A DNA stretch of 64,000 bases from Leptodontidium sp. MPI-SDFR-AT-0119 (GCA_020726505.1 JAHLEZ010000016.1:868001-932000), one strand, 5' to 3'. Positions 46,020-58,690 are shown, numbered from the stretch's first letter. The notes: a model not told the origin generated them from the letters alone. Translations and numbers: made by a program.

Positions 46020-49000
46020 ATGATAATTGGTCTTAAAACACTACAAATTAATGTGAATAAAAGTCTCTTTACTATAGAGCACGTTCTCTAAGTGGCTATA
46101 GAGTTAAATATATTAATTTTAACAATTCAAGAGCCTTGGACTATTAGTAATAATATAGACGGCTTTCGTAACGTCTTATACCTTAGTTTTAAACAAGTGC
46201 TCCCGAATTACGGCCCCCTTAGGCCTAGAGTTTTATTTTATGTATTAGACTCAATTAGTACTACTCTAGCGCTTAGCTCACCACAAGACCCCGATTGTAT
46301 CATTTTAGACCTAGTTAAGTATAAAACTCAAGTAATTAATGTTTATAATGCGACTCACCTAGAGTCAGAGTCCCTTAATAGTATTAAAACCTTACAAAGG
46401 ATAGGTTTATTACTAGACTTACTCCTTAATAAGACGATATTATTAGGGGATTTTAATATACATCACCCGTGGTGGGACCCTATAACACTACTAAGCGGTA
46501 ATACAGGAGTACTATTAGACTTAATTGAAAAACACTCTTTGAGCCTATTAAATACTCTAGGGGAGGGAACGTTTTATAGACCACATATAGAGGCTCCTTC
46601 TATATTAGATCTTATATTTACTACTTAAGGAATAGTAAATCAAGTCGAAGATTAGCAAATAATGCCAGATCTAGGTTTAGATTACTTTGGGGTACTATTT
46701 ACTATTACTTTTAATAGTAGTAGTATTAGTACTAGCCTCGTAAAAGTCCCTCGATTTAATACAAAGAAAGCAGATTAGGTAAAATTTAGTAAAAGTCTTA
46801 GTATTTATTTTCAAGACTTTAATTATAACTTAAATTCTAAGTACACAAATTAAGAGCTTGACGACTTAGGGGAGCTATTTACTAGTAATATAATTCAAGC
46901 GGCTAAAAACTCTATTCTTAGAGCTTATAAGTCAATTGCTAGTAAACCCTAGTGGAATGAGGATCTTAAAGTACTACGGAAATCAATACAAAGATATTAC
47001 CGTCTAAATAAGGCCTTAGGGTATACCCTTTATTTTCAAGAATTAAAAGATACTAAAAACTTATATTTTAATACTATTAAGGTTAAAAAAAGAAAGCATT
47101 AGAATACGTTCTTAGAAAAAGAGGATTCCTAGTCGATTTTTAAAGCTATGGCGTATATAAAAAATAATATTAGCTCTCTTATACTTAGTCTATACAATTT
47201 AGAGACTAAGGAATTAGAGTCGACTTTCTAATAAAAGTGTAATATTTTTAGAAGTACTTTATTTCCTGAACCTCCTATTTTAGCGCCTATTGATTTAACG
47301 TTATATATAAGTAGTAATACTTAGAAATGGCCTCTTTTATTAAAAGTAAAACTTAAGGATTCTTGTACTTCAAAGATTAAGAGTAAAACCCTTAGACTAG
47401 ACTTAATTACTCAAGATATTATAATTAAAGCTTATTTAGTTATCCTAGAAGCCTTTTTTATAACCTATTTAATACTTATAAATTAAGGGTACTACCTTAA
47501 GTGTTAGAAAGAGGCTACGGGGTTTATTCTTAAGAAACTAAAAAAACCTGATTATTTTAAACCTAAGGCATATAAAGTTATATTATTACTTAATTGCCTA
47601 AGTAAGGTTTCTGAAAGAATTTTAGCTAAGCGACTAAGTTACTTAACTGAAACAACTACTTTATTACATAATAGTCAAATCGGTAGTAAACTGAAAAAAT
47701 CAGCTATTGACGTAGCTTTACTCTTACAAACAGAAGTAGAGATTAATAAGGCAAATAAGCTTAAAACTATTACTTTATTCCTTGACGTTAAAAGAGCTTT
47801 TAATTACGTTTCCAAGAATCGTCTTATTTAGGTTTTAACTTAATTGAAATTACTTATAAGTCTAATTCGGTAGATTTCGTCATTTTTAGAAAACCGTATT
47901 TTACAACTTGCCTTTAATAATAAATTAAAGGAATTTCAAATTGTAAATACAGGTATTCCTTAAGGGAGCCCTATTTCACCTATTTTATTCCTTATATATA
48001 TTCGAGACTTATTTAAGTCTAAGAATATTAAGCCAATATTATATATAAATGATTTAACATTAATAGCCTCTTCTAAAAGCTTTAAAAAAAATATAAGTAT
48101 TTTAGAAAGAGAAGCTAACTTATTAGTTAAATTAGGGGAAGAATATTCTATTAACTTTAATATTAAAAAAACAGAACTTATTCACTTCTTTAGAAGTAAG
48201 AATACCCTTAATATTACACTTCCAAATAATACTATACTAGCTCCTAATAAACTAGTTAAATAACTAGGAATACATTTTAATTCAAACCTTAAATTTAAGA
48301 ATCATAAGTCAATTAGAGTTTCCCTTACAAAGCAAATGTTTTATCGTATAAATCGACTCTCAAATATTACTATTAGGCTCTCCCCGTTTACAATTCGTCA
48401 ATTATATATAGCTTGTATTACTAGCGTAGCCGACTATAATTCTATATTATGGTGGAAAATCAATTGCCCTAATAAGGCTATGATTAGACTATTTCAAGCT
48501 TTATAAAACCTAGCTACTAAGAAAATATTAGGGGTCTTTAAAACAGCACTTATAATTCCATCAGAGCTTGAAGCAGCTTTACCTCCACCTAATATTAGAC
48601 TAAATTATACAAGTCGGCGCTATATTCTCCGCGCCTTAAAACTTAATAAAAAACACCTTATTAGGCTCGAAGTTGAAAAGGTTATTACAAGAGCTAATGA
48701 GGAGTATAACTTACTAAGTATTTTACTTAAGTCAATTACTACTATTTCAAGCCTAGTTCATTCAATATATTATATAATTGACTTTAATACTTTAGAAGTA
48801 ATAAGGCACTTTTATTTCCCTCTATAAGAAAGAGAAGTACCTTATATTTTTAGAATATCTAAGTTATCTAAAGAAGACGAAGCTAAGGCTCACTTATAAT
48901 ACTTACAAAGTATTTGTAATAGTCGGAATACCTCTATTTATACAGACGGCTCTCAGACTCCTAAAGGGTGCGGAGTAGGCTATAGCGTAGCTGTTTATAC

Positions 49001-49871
49001 ACATATATAAGGATATCCCCTTATACTTACATTTACAAAAATAGGTAATTTAAGGGAGGCCGAATTAGTATATAACGGCGAGCTAGAAGCTATTACATAA
49101 GCCATAGAATACGCTAGTAATACGGCGAAAGAAGGGGATAATTTTACAGTCTTTTCAGATAATCAAGCCGCTCTCTTAAGACTAAAAACTCCCTCTAATA
49201 ACCCGGGGCAAAGCCAACAAATTAGAGCTATATTAGCGTCTAAGGCTATTAATAGTCTAAATACTAGTATAACTTTAGCTTGGGTCCCAGGTCACTCTAA
49301 TATAATTGGAAATGAAAAAGTAAACAAATTAGTTAAAATAGCTACTATGTCGTCTATTAATTCTAATAATACTTCTTTTGCGTATTTAGGAGTTAAACTA
49401 AGTAGTCAAAAGAAGAATAAAATTAGAGCTAATATAACTCAAAATATCAATTCTTAAACCCTAAAAACGTACTCTAAAAAGTATATATACAAAATAACTA
49501 AAAAGCTACTTTTACCTACTAGTATTCTAAGAGAAACAAGTAGCTCTTTTTACTAATTAAAACTAAGGCATAGATACTTAAAAGCCTACTTATATAAGCT
49601 AGGGCTAGCGTCTAATAATAAGTGTAGATGTGGTAGTATTAAAACTGCAGAACACTTATTACTTAATTGTAAATACTATAAATTAGAGCGTAAAAAACTC
49701 TACTCTAGTATTAAAAGCAACTTAGAAATTAGGACTATTACTATTCCCGTTTTATTACATACGCAAATTGGAATTAAAGAAATACTAGTATTCTTAAAAG
49801 AGACTAGTATATGTATAAGGAAATGGCACTAAGAGAGGCTAGGGATTGAAGAAGAAGAAGAAGAAGATTAG
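46020..49871 (+). pseudogene. LINE B ORF2 (endonuclease, RT, RNase H)
   Basis: ATG 46020 begins MIIGLKTLQINVNKSL. The endonuclease is open for 178 codons (46092-46628) with QEPW, LLGDFNIHHPWWDP and PSILDLIFTT. RT shows LSKVSERILAKRLSYL (about 47605) and the catalytic block as ILYINDLTLIA (about 48040), the first Asp changed to Asn. RNase H shows IYTDGSQTPKGCGVGY (about 48940), LREAELVYNGELEAI (about 49055), TVFSDNQAALLRLKTP (about 49160) and VPGHSNIIGNEK (about 49290). The C-terminal Cys/His module CRCGSIKTAEHLLLNCKYY (about 49625-49680) retains its cysteines. The tail is Glu-rich and ends at TAG 49869-49871. Scattered TAA/TAG codons make it inactive. Confidence 0.85.
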
Positions 49872-50069
49872 GCTATTAGGCCTTAATTTATACTTTCATT
49901 TAGTTATTTCCTTTGTTATTTGATTTTAATTTTCTTATAAGTTATAAGGAGAATATTCCCAAATATACAGTCGCAGTCTAATTCGAACTGAATTTTGTAT
50001 ATAATAATTAGCCACGCTAGTAGACTAGCCGTGCTACATAGTTTCTAATTAATACAACACGTTAAAAGG

Positions 50070-50099
<30 letters not shown>

Positions 50100-50101
<2 letters not shown>

Positions 50102-50110
50102 GACTAAGTA
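50100..50110. repeat. Target-site duplication of LINE B, right copy
   Basis: TCGACTAAGTA after the poly-A tail; partner of 44294-44304. Confidence 0.85.
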
Positions 50111-52433
50111 TCTTCTTTTTCTAAGAATTTATTCTAGTACTTTGTTTTCTTTATTTTAATAAAGTTAAAGTAAAGGTTTTTAGCTTCTTTAAGCTCTTCT
50201 TGGAATAAATTATACCTTAAAGCCTTTACTTTACGATATAAGTTTTACATTCTTTTCCGTAAAGCTTTTAAGTCTTTATTCCACTAGGGTTTACTATTAA
50301 TTAAGTACTTTGACTTTGGAATCGTCTAATTAGCTGACTCAACTATTTTGCTAGTAAATAACTCTCCTAGCTTATTTAGCTCTTGGTTTGTATACGTAAA
50401 ATTGGGGTTATAGTTAAAGTTTTAGAAAGAGCTATTTAAAGCGTTCTTAAACTTATACTATTTCATATTCTTTGTATTAAACTTTTGAGTTATAGGGTGA
50501 GTTATTTAAGTATTACTAGTAATAGTAAATAATACCCTAAAGTAATCTAAGCCTAAGTCTAGCATAACTTACTATTCCTCGATCTTATTAGTTATTCCTT
50601 AAGTAACAAATATTAAATCAAGTACAGAAGGAGTTATTATATAAAGTCTATAAAACGTTCCTTCCCCCGGAGTATTTACTAAATTTAAAGAGTATTTCTC
50701 TATTATTTCTAATAAAAGCTCGGCATTTAAGCCTTAGTTTTGCAGGGGGTCCCGCCACAGGTGATGTGTATTAAAATTCCCTAGTAATATAGTCCTAGCT
50801 TTAAACTTAGCCGGAAGTAAATCCTTTCTTTATATTATAAGTATATTATTAAGGAGATTTAAGTGTATTGCGTTATAGACGTTAATAAGCTGAATAGAAT
50901 CAATTAAGTCTATTATAATATAATCAGGGTCTTATAGTGAGCTAGATACTAAAGTAGCTAATGCCTTATTAGATATATAAAATAGCACTCTAGGCCTAAC
51001 TACGGCTTAATTAGGAAGGATTTACTTAAAGCCGGAGTGAGTTACCAATCAGTATAATAAATCGGCCTCTTTTATAATTTAAGACTCTTGAATAGTTATA
51101 ACCTTAATTGACAACTCCACGGCTATTTGTAATACGTGCTCTATAATAAGCAAGCTCTTATTAACATTAATTTAAAGGATTTTAAGTCCCATTATTATTG
51201 TACGAAGAGTTACTACTATATTAAATATTAAGTCTAGTAGCCTTGTTTTTGATTACTAAATATATTTCACATAACTTTAAATCAACTAAGTGAGTATTTT
51301 CTTTGCAATTAGCGTATTTAATACTAGTATAACTACACTTAGTATTAGATTTATAAGTGTTATAAGTATAAGCTTTTCTTATATAGTTTTCGGCATATAA
51401 AGTACATTAGACCTCTCTTTTATATAGTAATTCAAAGTGTCCAAAACTAGCACATTTTTGGCATTAAGTAGTACTATTAATAGCTATAAATTTAACTACT
51501 TTTATAGATATTCCCCTAATAAAGAGCCTATTACTAATAACTCTTTTTGCTTAGTTTTCATTAAGGAAAGCTACTACAATAGTACTAGTACGTACTAGAC
51601 CTAATTCACGTTTGTCTCTTAGCGTAACTTAATAAGAGTTGCCTATAAGAGTTAAACTTATATTAAAGGTCTTAATCTCTTCTAAGACTAACTCTGAGTT
51701 AAGCGAGCCGTTTTCTATATTAAAATCTGTAATAAGAATTCTATAAATAATAACTTTATACTATAGCTCTCCCTTTTTAAGGCTATATACTAAAGGAAGT
51801 ACCCCTTTAATAATAGCCTCGTTTTAAATTAAAAAGTCAACGTTAAAAGTAAAGGTAATAGTAAGTACTATATTACCCCTAAGCGAAAGAGAGACAGTAG
51901 AAACCACTAAGTCCTTAAAACCTTTCTCTTTAAAAGCCAAGTTAATTCAATTACGCGCATTAATAAAGGAAAATTCAGTAGTCGACACTTTATGTGTCTA
52001 TAAGAGGGTGTATCTCTTAAAAGTGACTGACTTACTATTTCCCTTTGGCTTATTAGCCCCGGTTTCAGTAAGGTTCCTAGGGTTACCTAGAGCCTTAGCC
52101 CTATTCCCCTTAGCACTGCTATTAGTACTACTAATAGCTATACTTTATACCTGGTTTAGTAGTTAAGGGTGTTAGCGGTTAGCCTCTGTTACTACTTTAG
52201 CCCAAGTAGTCGTTTTTGCTTAGCTTTCGATTTTCTTTAAGGCTCTTTTAAGGTTAACTACTTGAGAGGCTAGAATCGATGACGTATTTTTGACTCTATT
52301 ATACTCTATATACTCTCTGAATATCTCAAGCAAATCGAGTAACTTCGCTTGTTCTTCCCTTGACTTAGTAGCCGAATACGCCTTAACTAGTAAGTCTCTG
52401 GCTTCAAGGACTAGCTTTTGACTACTAGTCTAT
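50100..52433 (-). mobile_element. LINE C, 5' segment (ORF1 part and endonuclease), 5'-truncated
   Basis: Minus-strand remainder of LINE C. ORF1 sequence lies at about 52430-51200, with the basic/Cys region near 51480-51270 too mutated to read fully. ORF2 starts near 51190 (MGLKILQINVNKSLLIIEHV). A RIP-damaged endonuclease follows to about 50640, then the linker to RT down to 50100 (KKTKYWNKFLEKEDT). Homology to LINE B stops at about 52433, at the TAGCTTTTGACTACTAGTC region. The element thus lacks its leader and about the first 100 codons of ORF1. Confidence 0.8.
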
Positions 52434-52439
52434 AAGAAT

Positions 52440-52640
52440 ACTAACCAATGCGAGCCTTTGATACAAAGCTAATAACCGATGCGAGCCTTTGATACAAAGC
52501 TAGTAACCTAATACAAAGCTAGTAACCTGATACAAAGCTAGTAACCTGATACAAAGCTAGTAACTTGATACAAAGCTAATAACTGATGCGAGCCTCTGAT
52601 ATAAAGCTAGTAACTTGATACGAAGCTAATAATCGATGCG
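52440..52640. repeat. Minisatellite of 19-bp and 37-bp units
   Basis: About nine repeats built on GATACAAAGCTAGTAACCT (19 bp), interspersed with a longer form that adds GATGCGAGCCTTTGATACAAAGCTAATAACC-type sequence. They lie immediately beyond the truncated 5' end of LINE C. Units differ by C/T and G/A changes. Confidence 0.85.
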
Positions 52641-52659
52641 AGAGCTTAGTACTCAAAGT

Positions 52660-52715
52660 AGTTATATAGACCTAGAAATGCCCCCTCAATAGAATCATCA
52701 TTCACACTATCATTC
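52660..52715 (+). repeat. 54-bp dispersed repeat, copy 2
   Basis: Matches 32862-32915 (GTAGTTATATAGACCTAGAAA then AATAGAATCATCATTCACAC). Here it joins almost directly to the interior of a Gypsy gag, implying a deletion or a recombination breakpoint at about 52720. Confidence 0.65.
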
Positions 52716-52721
52716 TCTATT

Positions 52722-55700
52722 TCACACCGCCGACGTCTTAAAGGCTCTAGACTAGCGTTTCTTTAACTACAACTAAGTACAAGCAGTTAAGCTTAAGTAT
52801 AACTAGCTAAAAATAAGTAATATAACTTATAATAAGTTCTATATTAAGTTCACGATATACGCGGCTACTAAGAAAATCTTACTTAACTACTAGTTCGACG
52901 ACGTGTGCGAGAAGGTCTTAGACAAGCTTAAGTACGACATTTAGACTAAGAAGTATAAATTCGCCGGAGACTATACGGCTCTTAACGAGTTTTTAGTTGT
53001 CTTAGATCACGAGTTATAAAATATCGCTATTAAACGAGTTAATAAATAAGTTATTATTACTGCCTACGAAGCCCCTCGAGTCTCTTTTAATAACACTAGT
53101 ACTAGCGACTCGCGCGACATCTTAAGAAAAGACAACTTACGCTTAACCTCACTTACCCCTGCTTTTTACGCGTGGAGACCACCGACTTTAAGATAGTCGT
53201 TAGATGTCCGCCAGCGTACGTCCTCTCCTTCGCCTGTCTTACGCCGACTTGAGTCCCCTGTACCCCCTCTTATACTTAAGGACGTCTCTTCTGACACTTG
53301 TCTCTACTATAGTAAGACCGGCTATTAGGCTAGCGACTGTCTTAAGCGCCGTAGGGACTAAGCCCTTAATAAGTTAATTTCTTAGTTAGTCGTTAGTAAA
53401 GATTTAAAGACTAATAAGTTATTAAAAAACTCTTAGGCTATAATAAAGACTTATACTTTAATATAAACTATAACTTATAAAAGGACTTAGTATTTAATTT
53501 CCGCGCTCTTATTAGAGGGCGATAATTCTTAATTAATATTAAACTAAGAAGGAATAAATTCTTTATTAAGACACTTATATATATTAATAGCGGAGCTAAT
53601 ATCTTTAGGGCTATTAAAACTTCTTTTATATATTAACTCGTTAAGTAATTTAATATTTCCTTTATATACCTCTCTTAATTAATTGTCCTTATTGACTATA
53701 ATAATAGAAAAGGCAAGTTAATCGACACAGCCGTCTTACTTACTTTAATAATCGACCGCCAGCGAATTAACTTCCCCTTTCTAGTGACTAACCTAGGAAA
53801 CACTGACGTCTTAATAGACTGGAAGTTCCTTGAGTATTACGACTTAAAGTAGTTATATATAAAGAACTGTAATTAGCTAGAATAACTATTAAATATGCCC
53901 GTTTAGCCGTACTTTAATTAGTGAGTCTTCGTCGACATTAACCGTTTTAATAAGCTAATCGTTAAGTCTCACTAGCTTGATATAAAACGAAGGGATACTT
54001 TTATAAATATAAATAACTACCGCTAGAGGTAAGCTAGGCTCGCGGCGCTCGACGATTCCCTTAAGACAAAGGTCTTTATACGACTTACCGCTAGCGTCTC
54101 GCTGACTCGACCCTCGAGCTTGGCTAGAGAAGTTAAGGAGCGCCTATATGTTATAAAGGATTAATTAAACCTTTTAATATCTTATGATTTAGGATTATTA
54201 CTTAAGGACGGGAGAGCCCGTGGAGCCCCCCCGGCGAATCACTAGCTAAAGGCGTTTACTACGGAGATCTTCCTTATATTAACAATAGCGATATTTACGA
54301 CGTACCTTTAACTTAAGAAATCTAGAAGAAGTAAGGTAAAAACCTTTGTGACATTAGTATATGAGATCGACTAAGAGTTAACTCGTCGCTAGTGAGAGGC
54401 CTTAGACTAGTTAAGTATCGAACTTATTTTAATAAATAAAGACTTAACCTTAGAGGAGGCTTTAAAGGCTAAGTACGCGCAAGACGATGAGTTAATAAGG
54501 AAGAAGCTCCCGGCAGAGTATTAAGAGTATGCCCCCCTCTTCTCTCGGCGAGCCTCCGACGAGTTATTAAAGTATTACTAAGGCGTAGACTACTAAATCG
54601 AGCTTACTAAGGAGAACGACTTGTCTTTTGAACTTCTCTAGCGTATAACTAAAGAATAACTGTCGGAGACTAAGTAGTATATTATCGACAACTTATATAA
54701 AGGTTTTATTAAGCCCTTTAGCGCATTATATACGGCCCTTATTCTCTTTGCTAAAAAAGCCGATAGTAGTCTCTAGTTATATATCGACTACTAGAAGCTT
54801 AATGCCCTGTTAAAGAAGGACCTATATTAATCCCTCTAATTAACGAGATAATAGCACGTATTTATAAGGTAAAGGTCTTTATAAAGCTCGATATTTAATA
54901 AGCCTTCTACTATATTCGTATGTCCCTTAAGAGCAAAGACTATACGACCTTTTATACTTGATATAACACGTATAAGTATAAGGTCCTTCCCTTTAGCCTT
55001 ATAAATAGTCCGGCGACTTTTTAATGTTTTATTAATAATATCTTTATAAAGTACCTCGACGACTTTTACGCGGCTTATATAAATAATATCTTAATATATT
55101 CGTTTACTTTAGAGGAACATAAGGTCTACGTTAAGAAAGTCATAATAATATTATAAGTACACGGACTTTAGGCTGACATTAAGAAGTTTAAGTTTAATAT
55201 ATAAAAGACTAAATTCTTAGGATTTATTATTAGAGTCAATGGCGTGGAAGTGGACTTAGAGAAGATTAATGTAATTAAGGATTAGTAATACGCTAATAAT
55301 ATGCGAGGTATATAAAGCTATCTTAGTTTTTGTAACTTCTATTACTAATTTATTAAGGACTATAGTTGCATCGTACGACCTCTCACGATACTCACTAGAA
55401 AGGACGTTCCTTTTAAATTCGATAGCGCTTATAAGGACACTTAAGAAACTCTCTAGGAAGCCCTCTAATTTACGCCGGTTCTTCGCTACTACGACCTTAT
55501 TAAATAGACACGATTAGAGACTGACTCTTCTAACGGAGTCGTCGCTAGGATTTTATCTTAACTTTAAGAAGATAGCACTTTTTACTTTATAAGATACTTT
55601 TCTAAAACTATAATAGACCTCGAGTTCAACTACCCGATTTATAATAAAGAAATACTAGCGATTTTCCGGTTATTAAAGTAATATCGCCTAGAGTTTTTAA

Positions 55701-57770
55701 GTACCTAGAAAAATGTCTTTGTTTATATTAACCACTAAGCCTTAAAGTACTTTATAATTATTAAGGACTTTACGATTAAGTAAGCTTAATAGGCTAAGTT
55801 CTTTACAGACTTTTATTTCACGATTATATATTATATTAAGACGACTAATACGTTAGCTAATATCTTGTCTCGATAAGATTAAGACTTTACGATTATAAAG
55901 GCACGTAAGCGGGCTATTTATAATTAATAGTTAATTCCGATCGACAAAATTGACCCGTGAGTCGCTAGTGACCTCCAGCTTTCCGCCGTCGACCTTATAG
56001 ACGCTTATATTAAAGTCGTAAAGACGATACCCTTAGTACTTATAGACGCTATAATCCCAGATCGCGATACTAAGACACGTGACGAGCTAGAGCCGGAGCC
56101 AGAGCCAGAGCTAAAGTCGAATACAGGAGTACTAATCGACTTAGAGACGCTTACCGCGGAGGAGCTAAACCTTAACTCTATAGTAGTATATAACATCGCG
56201 GAATACGACGTCATCGATTAAGTACTCTTAGTTAATAAATCGTTTCTCTCGTTAGAGCCTCTCTGATAAAAAACTAAAAAGTAGTCGCTAAATTACAAGC
56301 TAGTAAACGACAAGTTACTTTTTTAAGGCCGCCTAAAAGTGCCCTTAAAACTACTAGACCTTTAAACGACATTTATTCGCTATGTATATTCTTAACCTTT
56401 AGTAACACACGCGGGGATTAGAAAGATAAAGGCATTACTAAGTCGTAAATATTATTAGAACGGCCTTACTACGGACATAGCTTAATACGTGGCTAATTGT
56501 AATTATTCCTGACAAAAGGCCTGTAAAGATAAGACTCCTAGTTTCCTTTACCCCCTACTAATCCCTACTCGGCCGTACTAATACCTTATAATAGACTTTA
56601 CGAAGTTACTACTAAATAAGCACGGCTATAATTTCGCTATAATTATCGTTAACTGCCTGTCTAAAAAGTTAGTCTTAATACCTTATAATAATATAATTAC
56701 GGCAAAAGGCATAATTATTCTCTTCCTCGTCTATTAGACTTAACACTTCGGTATACTAGACTTTATTGTCTTAGACCGAGGGCCTTAATTAGTTTCCTCC
56801 TTTTAGAAGAAGTACTATTATATCCTCGGGACTAAAGTAAAGTTAACGACAATATATAACCTAAACGTCGACGGCTAAATAAAAGTAACAAACTAATATA
56901 TTAAGTAGCGGCTTTATCCTTTTTACTATTACTACTAAGATAATTAGAGCGACCTCTTACTAATTATAAATATCGCTTAATTAACGTTATCGCACAAGTC
57001 TTTAGGCCGCCTGTCTCCTTTTTAATTACTTAATAGCGTTAAGTTAAGGACTTCCTAAGACTTAATTAACCTAGAGCCGCCGGTTATAATAATAGAGAAA
57101 TTTAACTACGAGGAGGCTCTATAAGTAGCTTTATAAATAAAAGAGGTTATAGAAGTCGCATAATTATCTTTAAAGGACTAATAAGAGAAAATAAAACGAC
57201 TAACGAATTATAGGCGACGCGCCGTTAATTAAGACGTTAGCGACTTAGTACTAGTTAATACTCAGAACTAAAACGTTAACCGACTTTTAAAGAAGTTATT
57301 TAATAAGTAATACGGCCTTATTAAGGTAATTACTAAGGAAGGAGAGAGCTAGAAAGTTAAGCTATTAGAGGACTAGTTAATTCACCCTGTCTTTTACTTA
57401 CACTTACTCCGTAAGTACGTCGATAACCCCTTATTAAAACAAGCTAGAGTTACGCTAGTACTTATTTAATTATTGCCTAAGTAAAATAAGTGGGAAATTA
57501 AAGGTATCTTTAGCTCTAAGGTCATGCGAAATAAGCTATTTTATTATATTAAGTAGCTAGGCGTCGACGAAGACCTAGAGTAGTACTTATACTTAGATAC
57601 TATAACGGCTCTATATATAATTAAACGGTTCTACCTCAAGTATCTTAACACTAAAGGCCCGCTAAGAGCTCTCTTAAAATAACTAAAGGCTTATAACACT
57701 AGTGTCGACGACTATACTAACTTAGAAGACGACACAGTTATAGCTATAACTACGCGGACGCAGTTTTTTC
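52722..57770 (+). pseudogene. Ty3/Gypsy chromovirus gag-pol remnant
   Basis: Plus-strand gag-pol of a chromodomain Gypsy element, starting inside gag. Domains with stops ignored: gag (to about 53480); protease (LIDTAVLLTLIIDR, LGNTDVLID, about 53710-53830); RT (KVFIKLDI, FYYIRM, LPFSLINSPATF, about 54880-55030, and YINNILIYS, about 55080, where YxDD reads YINN); RNase H (ETDSSNGVVARIL about 55520); an HTRG/HHAGI-like zinc site then integrase (YWNGLTTDI about 56450; IIDFTKLL about 56590; LDRGP about 56770); and a C-terminal chromodomain (NKWEIKGIFSSKV about 57490; YYIK-LGVDEDLE-YLY about 57545). Stops fit RIP. The 5' LTR and gag start are missing. Confidence 0.85.
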
Positions 57771-57780
57771 GGAGGGGGGG
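57771..57780 (+). other. Polypurine tract of the Gypsy element
   Basis: GGAGGGGGGG immediately before the 3' LTR, the expected position of the plus-strand primer for reverse transcription. Confidence 0.7.
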
Positions 57781-57783
57781 TAA

Positions 57784-58085
57784 TATTACGACTTATAATA
57801 CGCCTCGCATTTTAATTAACACAGGCTCGTAGTATCGCTAGCTATACGACGGCGCTAAGCTTAATAGGGAAAACTAAGTGGCGAGCTTGCGACATATTAA
57901 TATAAATGGCACTCGACTACGCTAAGCCTTATTAGGAGGGTCCTTTATATATATATACTCGAGCCCTCCCTTAGGGAGAGCTCTCCTTTCCTCCTTGTTT
58001 TTTCTTCTCGATTCTGAGCGTAACCTTAGGTCCAAATATACAGCTTCAGTCAACTCGCCGTATCAACCTTTAGCCAGCCGTAATA
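57784..58085 (+). repeat. Gypsy LTR, copy 2 (3' LTR)
   Basis: 302 bp aligned with 33252-33522. It follows the polypurine tract and its start TG is mutated to TA. It includes the hairpin-like GAGCCCTCCCTTAGGGAGAG and a TATATATATACTCGAGC promoter-like stretch near 57943. Confidence 0.75.
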
Positions 58086-58396
58086 AGTTTTATATATTAA
58101 TTATAATTAAGTTGCCGATATTTTAATTAATAGCGCGTCGCTTACGATTCGCTAATTATTTTATTGTCTCTTCTTAATCTTTTATATTACTTTAACAACT
58201 TATTTTATATATAAATTAATTTAAAGTACTTCCTCGCGATTAAGTCTTTTATGACTATAACTAGGGGTTCTAAATTAATAAAGTCTTAAGAAGTCTTTAA
58301 TTTAATATTATTAAATAGTTAAAAAAGGGACAAATTCTTTAAAAATCTCGTGTAATAATATTAATTAAGTAATGTATACAATTATTAAAAGGTCAT
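58086..58396. other. AT-rich spacer
   Basis: No gene seen between the Gypsy LTR and the next element. Confidence 0.4.
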
Positions 58397-58690
58397 TTTA
58401 ATTGTGTTAATTGCACTATATTACCTAGAGCTCCCGTAATAAATAACAACTTAGTCAATCGTAGTGAGACTCGATATACATAATATAAAGCTTTAGTTAC
58501 AGGTATGTATTTGTTCAAGTCTAAAGAGCTACTCTAAGGTATCGATGAGAGCTTTATATAAGAGACTCTTATTGTGGGCTAGTCCCGTATTAGCTAGCGT
58601 CGAGTGCTCTTATTTATGTCTTATAACCCCTGTTTTTGCCCGTCCTTTGTATTCACGTAATTTACCGATTACGTGAATATCATTATTTAC
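58397..58690. repeat. Possible LTR or 3' untranslated end of the second Copia element
   Basis: Starts TGTTAATTGCAC and contains a perfect 11-bp inverted repeat, ATTCACGTAAT at 58651-58661 and ATTACGTGAAT at 58668-58678. Position and TG start suggest an LTR of the minus-strand Copia element, but no matching right copy was found. Confidence 0.35.

Larger units (their letters stand above)
44305..50099 (+). mobile_element. LINE B, near full-length Tad1-like non-LTR retrotransposon
   Basis: A 5795-bp plus-strand LINE inserted in LINE C at a second site. It shares with LINE A the leader (CTTTTTCGGGACTCTTGACC), both ORFs, the 3' UTR and the poly-A tail (about 50070-50099). It has fewer stops than LINE A, keeps the ORF1 and ORF2 start codons and keeps a long open endonuclease stretch, so it is the least damaged LINE here. 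An 11-bp identical target duplication brackets it. Confidence 0.9.

Noticed and set aside
52440..52640. CRISPR-like array
   Set aside because: Units are contiguous or vary in length without unique spacers, and the genome is fungal; it is a minisatellite.
56005..56214. 69-codon minus-strand Ser-rich frame
   Set aside because: Antisense to the Gypsy pol linker, which reads as acidic sequence on the plus strand.
33252..58085. A single Gypsy element split by LINE C
   Set aside because: About 0.94 kb of gag is present on both sides with different RIP levels, so two Gypsy copies are needed.
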